Source: a virus. Taken from it: DNA of 27,396 bases. The stretch is taken from positions 1 to 27,396 of IMG/VR virus record IMGVR_UViG_3300027782_000297; one strand, 5' to 3'. The position numbers were made by a program, and so were the translations under genes. This document shows, one piece after another, positions 14,687 through 22,037 of the stretch (positions within the stretch are counted from its first letter, which is position 1; every line of letters starts with the position of its first letter). The notes below the pieces were generated by a model. The model saw only the letters and a program-made list of their open reading frames with translations. It had not been told where the DNA came from and did not search any database.

Positions 14687-15115
14687 TTAATTTTTTGGGT
14701 TAATTTCTTTTGTAAAACCTATTATCTTTTTAAGTGATTTTCCAAAGTCCACAATCCTATCTGTTAGTCCTTTTCCTTTTATCCATTTAATTTTTTCATC
14801 AATACTTGTGTATTCAATCCAAATTAAAATTGAGGCAAAAAACTTGGTGAAAGCCCAATCAAACCAAATGTAATTTTTTGTTATTTCATTTACGATAAAT
14901 TTATCAATTAAATATACACAGATTAAAACCAAGAAATAGATTAATGATTTTCTACAAAATCCAATTCTTGTTTTTCTTGATGTTATTAATTCATTATTTT
15001 GTCTTGCGTACCATCTTCCAACAAAAGTATCAATAATCATAAATAAGGTAATGATTAAAGCCAGTGGTAATAAAGGACTTATAAAAGCCGTAAAAAGCAT
15101 TAAGAAGTTTTTCAT
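14687..15115 (-). CDS. holin-like membrane protein, 142 aa
   Basis: Three hydrophobic segments (about 7-30, 57-75 and 84-101) are separated by a loop carrying GRWYARQNNELITSRKTRIGF, a pattern seen in holins of Bacteroidota phages. The C-terminal tail is basic. Holins form the membrane lesion that starts lysis. No endolysin is visible beside it, and its place inside the head operon, between protease and scaffold genes, is unusual. A structural or superinfection-exclusion membrane protein cannot be excluded. Confidence 0.6.
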   Translation of the reverse strand: MKNFLMLFTAFISPLLPLALIITLFMIIDTFVGRWYARQNNELITSRKTRIGFCRKSLIYFLVLICVYLIDKFIVNEITKNYIWFDWAFTKFFASILIWIEYTSIDEKIKWIKGKGLTDRIVDFGKSLKKIIGFTKEINPKN

Positions 15116-15119
15116 ATTT

Positions 15120-16091
15120 TTATTTTATATTTAATAATTTTTTTATTTTTAATTCTTTATCATCATCGGTATCACTTGAAGATAGTATACTTTCTAACTC
15201 CTCTTCAATACGTGATATCATATCATCTTCATATTTTTCAATAAAGTATCCTTCTAAACTAAATCCATTAAATTCTCCCGATTTTATTTGATCCCAAACC
15301 TCATCATTTTCAATATAGAATGTAGCCATCCAACTACCCTCAGGTAAATCAGGGAAAACTTTTGACTCATTTCTATCACCCACAATATAACTTTCAACCA
15401 TATATATCCCATCTTTACGAGATCTTGGATCGTGATTTGTATTAACCTTGTGTATTTTGTTTTCCTTGAAATATTTTTTCATCATTTTCTCAATGGTATC
15501 TGATGTAAACTTAACCCAGTATTTACCAAGATCAGGATTATATCTTAGAATGGGGGTTTCAGCCAACATAATAGGTGAGGTTACCATTCGTTTTTCCTCA
15601 TTAAGATCACTAAATTCTTGTTTCTTAAAGCCAGACAATCTTAATTCTTTGTTGATCTTCTCCATTTTACGAATTGCCCAATCAACTCCTGCATCTCCAC
15701 CCCAAGCATCCCACATTAATCCTCCACAACCTTTGTCATAGGGAACATTTTTATTCTGTTGATGTCTTTTGAATGAAGCCATGCGAGCGATGGTCTCAAT
15801 TGATATGTTTCTTCTACCACATAATTGATTGGCTCTTGACCAACCAACTCTTGTTCCACAATCTATATCAGGGTGTTTATCCTTATATCTTAATGCTCTA
15901 CACGCATTATCACCAGCACTGAATGGATAGTCATTGTATGATTCCTCAATGGTCTCAAATATCCTCCATTGAATGTCTGTGGCTGGTTTATCTACAAAAG
16001 AGATGGCATCCATCCCCTCATTCATATTATCCTCTTCAAAATCAAGATATAGTGTAGGTTCTTCCATATTCTTAAATACATATTTTATCAT
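15120..16091 (-). CDS. XkdF-like prohead protease with an N-terminal conserved domain, 323 aa
   Basis: The start MIKYVFKNMEEPTLYLDF and DAISFVDKPAT (28-38) are typical of capsid proteases of this group. Residues 55-145 hold a separate conserved phage domain (CGTRVGWSRANQL, ARMASFKRHQQN, GGLMWDAWGGDAG). Residues 170-290 match the XkdF (Peptidase_S78_2) domain: SPIMLAETPILRY, TNHDPRS with candidate H220, VESYIVGD, and GFSLEGYF with candidate S278. It would cleave head proteins during maturation. A charged coiled-coil tail follows. Confidence 0.86.
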   Translation of the reverse strand: MIKYVFKNMEEPTLYLDFEEDNMNEGMDAISFVDKPATDIQWRIFETIEESYNDYPFSAGDNACRALRYKDKHPDIDCGTRVGWSRANQLCGRRNISIETIARMASFKRHQQNKNVPYDKGCGGLMWDAWGGDAGVDWAIRKMEKINKELRLSGFKKQEFSDLNEEKRMVTSPIMLAETPILRYNPDLGKYWVKFTSDTIEKMMKKYFKENKIHKVNTNHDPRSRKDGIYMVESYIVGDRNESKVFPDLPEGSWMATFYIENDEVWDQIKSGEFNGFSLEGYFIEKYEDDMISRIEEELESILSSSDTDDDKELKIKKLLNIK

Positions 16092-16103
16092 CTTGTCTAA
16101 TCG

Positions 16104-19019
16104 TTAAAATTCTACACTTCTTTTTATTCTATCTACACGTCTCTGTGTACTACTAACATCAGTTTCAACCACATACGCTCGGATAGGTTGTTGTTTACTA
16201 TCTTGTTGGAATACTGTTGATGGTACTCCTTGTGTATTAGATGCAGGTAAATCAGGTACCAATTGTTTTCCTCCACCACTTTCATTAATTTGACTTAATA
16301 ATTGAGGATACATTTTTGCTGATTGTGAATTAATAACAAACTCACCCGGTGCTAACATTGAAGGAATTGAATCTATATTACTAGGACCATCACCAGGAAC
16401 AATACCACCATAAGCTGCAGTAAAAGTTTGGTTGGCAATCATGGCTACTTGTGCTGCTGCAAAAGCTGCTGCAATCGCTGCATAAATAGGTCCTGTCGCA
16501 ATACCAATGATAGGAGTAGCCGCACCTGACGCATATGCTGCTAATACTGCCTGTGTTCCTTGAATGGTTGCATTAACAATATTTAATTTCTTGGTTTCAT
16601 TAAATTTCTTTAATGCCAATTGTGTTTCTTCTTGTGCTCGTTGTTGATCTAATTGTTTAATTTTATTATCGTATTCTTCACGACTAATAAGTTCATTTCG
16701 TAATTGACCATCTAAAGATTCTTTTTCCTTATCATATAAATTATCAATTTGTTGTGATTGGGCATTAAATCTTTCTTCGTTTCTTTGTGCAATTAAATCC
16801 CCCGCTTGAGACCATATCTCCGCTATTTTATCAACATATTTACTAATAGTGTCAAGAGTTTTAGTTAAACCATCAAGTGCTGTTTCTTGAACTCCCTTAG
16901 TACCATCAATTGTCTCTTGAACTTTGGTTTGAGTTTCTTGATTTATCTTTAATACATCCTGATTATACTTCGTTTCAATCTCTTTTCTTTGTCCTGCGGT
17001 AAGTTCTTCATTCTGTAATTGTTTGTCCTTCTGAAGAGTTAATGCACTAATCTGATCTTGACCTGATCGTTTAATCAATTCAACTTCTTTATCAAGATAT
17101 TTCTTTTTAACTTCAAGAATGGCTTCTTGTTTTTTCTCTTCAGTTTCAACACCATTTGTAATTTCTCTAATTTCTTGTGCTTTCTGAAATTCAAGATCCA
17201 TCAATTCTATTTGATCCTGAATTGATTTAGTTGATTGAATTGTAATCTGTTCTTCTAAAGTATATTTGTCTTTAATATTTTGAATATCCTCATCTAAGAA
17301 TGTTTTCTTTGCCTCTAATAATTTCTTTTCACTATCAAGTAAGTTTCCATCACCTTTGGCTTTGATTTCAGCAATACCTTTATCGTAATCTGCTTGAGAT
17401 TTACCTTCAGCCTTAAATTTTTCTTCAAAGGCAGCAATCTCTCTAGCGATAGAACCATTAATTAGTTTTTGTTTTTCATCACCATATTGTTTGTTTAGAA
17501 GTTCTATTTCTCTTTCTTGAACATTATCAATTCTACTCGTGGTTATTTTTTCTAATTCTTTTTCAGCTTCTGTTTGTCTATTAATTTCAGATTTAATTTT
17601 CTCAAGTGCGTCAGCATATTTATTTGATAGGTCAATATTATTCTGTATTGCGGGTGTGTGATCATTAGTGGCATCAGCCGCTTTAAATAAGGCATTTGAT
17701 GTTGAATTTATTTCTTTATTTAAAGCATTAATTGTTGTTCCATATCCCTCAATAACATCATTTGAAATTCTAACTGAACCTAAATAATCAAATACCTCGT
17801 TTTGTAATATTTGAAATTGTTTTCCTTGACCAAAAAGTCCTGCATCTAAAAGGTTTAAATTACCAACAACCTCTTTTCCTGCTTGAACTTGTCTTGCAAA
17901 GTTTAGTATATATTGTTTTTGAGCCGTATTTAATATCCCCAATGAACCTGATAACTTTGCTATTGTTGTTTCTTGTTTTGAAAATTCAGCCTCAATTGCC
18001 TTTTCATTTGCTTGTAATCTAAATTTAACACGAGCAAAGGCAATGTAGTCAGAAACCGACTTTGTTACTTGATCTTGAAAGAATTTTTCATCTTTTAGAT
18101 TTTTAATTGTTGTTCCATAAGTGGCATTACTTTGTTTGATTAAACTTAATCTTTCTTTAGAACCCGGTAAAGATGCCTTTATTTGTGCGGTTAAAGATAC
18201 GAATCCTGATATTTGACTTGCAAATAAATTAGAACTTTCTTTAATTCTCGCATTATATTCTTCCTGAACTTTTTTAGACTTAGCTAATTCTTCGTTTTTC
18301 TTTTTCTCTTTTGCCGCAGCCTCTGAAGAACTATTTGCATATGTTATTAAACCAGCAACTAATAATCCTATTGCCGTCACAATTGCCACCAATGGTAATG
18401 CGTTAAGTGATACGGCAAATGCACCTGTGGAAACTGCTGCTCCATCAGCCGCAACCGCTTCAGCAGTTTCAGCTATTGCTACTTCTGTTGCCGAAACCGC
18501 AGTTGCCTGTTGAGCTACTGTAACAATACCCAATGTTTGAGCAAGACCCATAAACCCTGATTTGATTTGAGTGATCTTGTCTCCCAATCCACCAAAGGTT
18601 TCAATCGCCTGAGTTAAATTAAGTAATGCCCCAAATTGAGCCAATGATTTATTTAATGCTTCATTTTCAGCACCAAATAATGTTTGTGCTGCTAATACAG
18701 ATTGAAATCCTGCAACCCCTAATTGAGTTGCACTACTTAATGCCCTACCAAAGTTTTCTGTAACATTACCTGCAGTTGCATTAATTACCGCATTTGTATC
18801 TTGAATTGTGTCTCTTAATTGTCCTGCTCGTTGTGTTAACTCTTGAAATCTTGCACTACCAGGTGCAAGACCTTGAAGTTCTGTTGTGATTTGTTTTAAC
18901 TCAACCTTTAAATTAACAGACGATTTAGTTGCATTACCAATTGAATTAGATAATTGATTAACATTATCTTGTGCTTGTTTTGAATTTACATTAATATTAA
19001 TATTTGCCGTTTGAGCCAT
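16104..19019 (-). CDS. tape measure protein, 971 aa
   Basis: The longest helical protein of the window. An N-terminal coiled-coil part contains QITTELQGLAPGSARFQ. A hydrophobic segment around 203-227 (ALPLVAIVTAIGLLVAGLI) is followed by a long Lys/Glu/Gln coiled coil (about 460-830). A second hydrophobic stretch (833-866) precedes the typical ending YGGIVPGDGPSNIDSIPSML with GEFVINSQ. This sets tail length. At about 0.15 nm per residue it suggests a tail of roughly 145 nm, which fits a siphovirus. It lies directly upstream of the head protease, not beside the tail tube. Confidence 0.93.
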   Translation of the reverse strand: MAQTANININVNSKQAQDNVNQLSNSIGNATKSSVNLKVELKQITTELQGLAPGSARFQELTQRAGQLRDTIQDTNAVINATAGNVTENFGRALSSATQLGVAGFQSVLAAQTLFGAENEALNKSLAQFGALLNLTQAIETFGGLGDKITQIKSGFMGLAQTLGIVTVAQQATAVSATEVAIAETAEAVAADGAAVSTGAFAVSLNALPLVAIVTAIGLLVAGLITYANSSSEAAAKEKKKNEELAKSKKVQEEYNARIKESSNLFASQISGFVSLTAQIKASLPGSKERLSLIKQSNATYGTTIKNLKDEKFFQDQVTKSVSDYIAFARVKFRLQANEKAIEAEFSKQETTIAKLSGSLGILNTAQKQYILNFARQVQAGKEVVGNLNLLDAGLFGQGKQFQILQNEVFDYLGSVRISNDVIEGYGTTINALNKEINSTSNALFKAADATNDHTPAIQNNIDLSNKYADALEKIKSEINRQTEAEKELEKITTSRIDNVQEREIELLNKQYGDEKQKLINGSIAREIAAFEEKFKAEGKSQADYDKGIAEIKAKGDGNLLDSEKKLLEAKKTFLDEDIQNIKDKYTLEEQITIQSTKSIQDQIELMDLEFQKAQEIREITNGVETEEKKQEAILEVKKKYLDKEVELIKRSGQDQISALTLQKDKQLQNEELTAGQRKEIETKYNQDVLKINQETQTKVQETIDGTKGVQETALDGLTKTLDTISKYVDKIAEIWSQAGDLIAQRNEERFNAQSQQIDNLYDKEKESLDGQLRNELISREEYDNKIKQLDQQRAQEETQLALKKFNETKKLNIVNATIQGTQAVLAAYASGAATPIIGIATGPIYAAIAAAFAAAQVAMIANQTFTAAYGGIVPGDGPSNIDSIPSMLAPGEFVINSQSAKMYPQLLSQINESGGGKQLVPDLPASNTQGVPSTVFQQDSKQQPIRAYVVETDVSSTQRRVDRIKRSVEF

Positions 19020-19068
19020 AATACTTTATTAGTAAATATTAGTTATTTAGAAGTGTTTTTCTTGATTA

Positions 19069-19911
19069 TCATAACCACATATTTTCTTTTAATTTTGGTA
19101 GAAACTTTAATATTTCAAAATTATCTTCATCATTATATAAGTTTTTATAAAGATCTTCATCCTCAAATTTTCTACCCCAAAATTTATAAATTGCAATTTT
19201 AGTCTCAGTATATTCTAAATCTCTAAACGTATAATGATTAATTACCAAATTATCCAATACTTGAGTTTTAGTTATGAATTTATGAGGTTCAATGTTTTTT
19301 GGATTACCTAAAGCATCCACGTGAAGATAATTTTGTTTTATTATCCCATAATGTACAGATGGTAAATTTATAAAAGATTCTTTTCTTATTAATGATTTAG
19401 TATGTCTCTGAGGGTCAAATTCAATATCTTTACTATCTTTAAATTTACATTTTGTTAATTTTTCAATTATTAATTCACCATCTTTAAGTCTATAATTTGA
19501 ATTTCCCATTAACCTCCAATTCACCCCAATTTGTCCGACATTTGAGTCAAATTTAATTATGATATCTTTTAAATTATTTTCTTTTGTTGGGTATAAAAAC
19601 TCATCCACATTTAAAAAAATAAACCAATCTGAGTCAGATTCATTAATATGTTTGTTTATTATTGGCATTGAATAGTTAAGTAATATTTGTTCATTTTTAA
19701 AACTATTTTCCCCCACATTTGCATCTTTTAGTAAATCAGTAATTTTTACAATACCTTTGTCAATGTAAGGTTGTAACACTTCAAGATAGTTGTCCACACT
19801 TAAATGGTTAGTTAGGTAAAAATTATCCACACCTACAAGTAGATGGAACTCAATCCATTCTTTTAAATATTTTGCTTCATCTCTAAACTGAGAAATAATT
19901 GATATTTTCAT
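19069..19911 (-). CDS. glycosyltransferase, GT92 / Glyco_tranf_2_4-like, 280 aa
   Basis: ATG 19911 (MKISIISQFRDEAKYLKEW) was chosen because it leaves a 4-nt gap after the upstream gene. The protein shows the GT-A pattern of this family: IISQFRDEAKYLKEWIEFHLLVG, VDNFYLTNH, the metal-binding NVDEF (101-105) and LVINHYTFRD near the end. It would transfer a sugar from a nucleotide donor. It sits in the tail operon between the HAD protein and the tape measure gene, so a virion protein is a candidate acceptor. Host surface glycans are the alternative. Confidence 0.82.
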   Translation of the reverse strand: MKISIISQFRDEAKYLKEWIEFHLLVGVDNFYLTNHLSVDNYLEVLQPYIDKGIVKITDLLKDANVGENSFKNEQILLNYSMPIINKHINESDSDWFIFLNVDEFLYPTKENNLKDIIIKFDSNVGQIGVNWRLMGNSNYRLKDGELIIEKLTKCKFKDSKDIEFDPQRHTKSLIRKESFINLPSVHYGIIKQNYLHVDALGNPKNIEPHKFITKTQVLDNLVINHYTFRDLEYTETKIAIYKFWGRKFEDEDLYKNLYNDEDNFEILKFLPKLKENMWL

Positions 19912-19915
19912 ATTT

Positions 19916-20512
19916 TTATACCTTAATAATCTTGGTTTTAAGATCATCCCGTTTGGATGCTATATCAATTACTTGATCACTATTATCATAGTGTCTCACG
20001 ATGTCTAAATCCTTCAATTTTTGGACTTTGTTTGTGTTAGATCCTGTAGCATAAACTCTTGATGAGGGGATTCCTAATTCTGTTGCCAATTTTAACATAG
20101 GTGTTTTCCTATCTCTTGCTGAAATAACATACACAATATTATTATCGTCTAATTCTTTTTTAACAAGTTCTCTATTCTTTGCTACTGTCAATGTGTCATC
20201 ATAATCAAATGATACTCTCAATCTTTCCATTTTAATGTCTACACGATCATCTGTTTCTTGATTGTCGTAACCACATTTATGACAGATATAAGGATCATTT
20301 CCACCATCAGATATATTCCATTGCCAACCACAATTTTTACAAGTAATTTCACCTATGGTATTAAACTCATCATAAGTTAAACCTTGAATCGTTGCACTTT
20401 TCTTGGCATTCTTTTTACTTCCCTCATTGTTTGGGGAGTAAGTGTAACATTTACCACTATCTCCCCACTTATAACCTGATTTGTTATCTTCTTGACAATC
20501 TTTAACTGGCAT
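19916..20512 (-). CDS. zinc-ribbon plus HAD-like phosphatase fusion, 198 aa
   Basis: Three parts are visible. Residues 1-45 carry KSGYKWGDSGKCYTYSPNNE, a short motif that recurs at the ends of phage head proteins. Residues 55-85 form a zinc ribbon with C58, C61, C77 and C80. Residues 98-190 are HAD-like, with DYDDT (103-107), S131 in VISARD, a downstream Lys and D176 in RHYDNSD. The protein is a small phosphatase or nucleotidase candidate. The fusion to a virion-type motif and its place before the glycosyltransferase are unusual. Confidence 0.68.
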   Translation of the reverse strand: MPVKDCQEDNKSGYKWGDSGKCYTYSPNNEGSKKNAKKSATIQGLTYDEFNTIGEITCKNCGWQWNISDGGNDPYICHKCGYDNQETDDRVDIKMERLRVSFDYDDTLTVAKNRELVKKELDDNNIVYVISARDRKTPMLKLATELGIPSSRVYATGSNTNKVQKLKDLDIVRHYDNSDQVIDIASKRDDLKTKIIKV

Positions 20513-20528
20513 AACTTAATTTTTAATT

Positions 20529-20891
20529 TTATTTATATTCAAATAGATCGGTATCAATGATCTCAATATCTGTTGCTTTGATATCAAACTTTCTTGAAGT
20601 AAGAATGATAAACATCCCATAGTACTTTAGATTTAATCTAACACGATCTGGTAGGTTATAATACTCTATATCAATAATTCCTTTAACCTCATCACTAATA
20701 GTGTCTATATCCTCTCCATTTAAAGTATAATTACCTTCTATAAATGTGTCTCCTCTATCATTTTTATACTTATAACTAATTATTAACTCATTGAAATCAC
20801 TTTTGATTTGAATATTAGTTATAATACCAACCATCTTACCATATATATTACGTTCATTTGTATATACAGATGATTTAGTTATTATCTTCAT
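20529..20891 (-). CDS. hypothetical beta-rich protein, 120 aa
   Basis: A protein with alternating hydrophobic and polar strands (GIITNIQIKSDFNELIISYKYK, then GMFIILTSRKFDI) and no hydrophobic leader. It lies in the tail operon, 1 nt after the preceding gene, so a minor structural role is plausible. The family is not recognised. Confidence 0.55.
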   Translation of the reverse strand: MKIITKSSVYTNERNIYGKMVGIITNIQIKSDFNELIISYKYKNDRGDTFIEGNYTLNGEDIDTISDEVKGIIDIEYYNLPDRVRLNLKYYGMFIILTSRKFDIKATDIEIIDTDLFEYK

Positions 20892-20892
20892 A

Positions 20893-21114
20893 TTAGAAAA
20901 TTAAACCAGTAACGGGTGTTGGATTACACCATTCAATCATAGGTAAATCTTTAACCCATAAAAACTCTTCATTAGTTGTGTTATCAATTTCTTCACTTGA
21001 AATAATCCAATTGTCATTACAATCTTTTACTGGATTATAATACCAATCTATCGTAACCATTTGATCTGTTAATAAATCTTTTTCTGCTTCTGTTAATAGT
21101 CCTACTAGTGTCAT
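20893..21114 (-). CDS. hypothetical protein, 73 aa
   Basis: A small acidic protein with an internal similarity to other small phage tail proteins only at the level of composition (LTEAEKDLLTDQMVTIDWYY, then NPVKDCNDNWIIS). It lies 10 nt after the stop of the broken tail gene. It is not recognised. Confidence 0.5.
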   Translation of the reverse strand: MTLVGLLTEAEKDLLTDQMVTIDWYYNPVKDCNDNWIISSEEIDNTTNEEFLWVKDLPMIEWCNPTPVTGLIF

Positions 21115-21124
21115 ATTTTTTTAT

Positions 21125-22037
21125 TTAATTTTGTCTTCCTAATGTTGTTTGGCATGCTTGAACTACCGAATATAGATTTGATGCATCAGTTGATGTTAAA
21201 TTTGTACCAGCAGAGGTAAAACAAAAATTTTGATTAGAATAACCATCACCATAAGGACTACCATTTAAATTAAGAGTTCCAATAAATAGATCTTGTACTG
21301 ATATACCATTACCACCACTTGATCCATTTAAATTTAATGTTCCATTTAGATAATATTTAGGGGAATTTGCTGATCCTTTTGTTATAACATAAAATCCTTT
21401 AACCGTTGAAATACTATTACTATCAACTCCTTCATTAAATCTGGCAACATAATTTGATGATCTTACCCCAAATAATGAATTTTGTTATAACATAAAATCC
21501 TTTAACCGTTGAAATACTATTACTATCAACTCCTTCATTAAATCTGGCAACATAATTTGATGATCTTACCCCAAATAATGAACTATATGATAGACCACCT
21601 GTACTAGGTAATACACCAATATCAACAGTATCACCTTTACTCATCGCATTGTTGGTGTTAAGATATATTGTCATATGCTCATTATTAAATGTTGCATTAC
21701 TAGCAGGATTGTAATAAGTTTTTGCGTAACCATTTGTACCATTAGGTCTAAATCCATCTGTGTATGTTATTCCACCAAAGAAAGTTAATCTAAATGCCGC
21801 ATCTAAATCTCTTGGATCTTTTAAGTTATACTTATTTGATGTTGCCGTACCCCCAACAAAAGGATAGATTACTTTTAATTTAGTCCATAACCCATATGAC
21901 TTTAGATCTACAACCATAGTGTTTATTGCACTTTCTATAGTTGGACTTGTATTACCAATTGCAGTTAAAAATGCTGCAGCATCTGGATCTAATGATGATC
22001 CTACTGATTTAATAAATGAAAAAGGATATACAATCAT
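21125..22037 (-). pseudogene. tail protein gene frameshifted by a 103-bp tandem duplication
   Basis: The frame from ATG 22037 encodes a conserved Bacteroidota phage tail protein: VDLKSYGLWTKLKVIYPFVG, NLKDPRDLDAAFRLTF and NGTNGYAKTYYNPASNATF, followed by a lectin-like beta region. It stops early at 21435 (200 aa) because an exact 103-bp tandem duplication shifts the frame. Removing one copy restores a single frame that continues VITKGSANSPKYYLNGTLNL and ends QTTLGRQN at a TAA (21127..21125), giving 269 aa. The start abuts the stop of the 525-aa fibre gene. The protein is probably a tail tip or fibre part. The copies are identical, so the event is recent or an assembly artefact. Confidence 0.85.
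21377..21582. repeat. exact tandem duplication, 2 x 103 bp
   Basis: Positions 21377-21479 and 21480-21582 are identical as read base by base, and the flanking bases differ. The unit starts TTTTGTTATAAC and ends CCAAATAATGAA. Because 103 is not a multiple of three, the encoded tail protein is put out of frame. Confidence 0.95.

Noticed and set aside
19912-19947. Earlier start for the glycosyltransferase
   Set aside because: It overlaps the upstream gene, and the family pattern begins at MKISIISQF.
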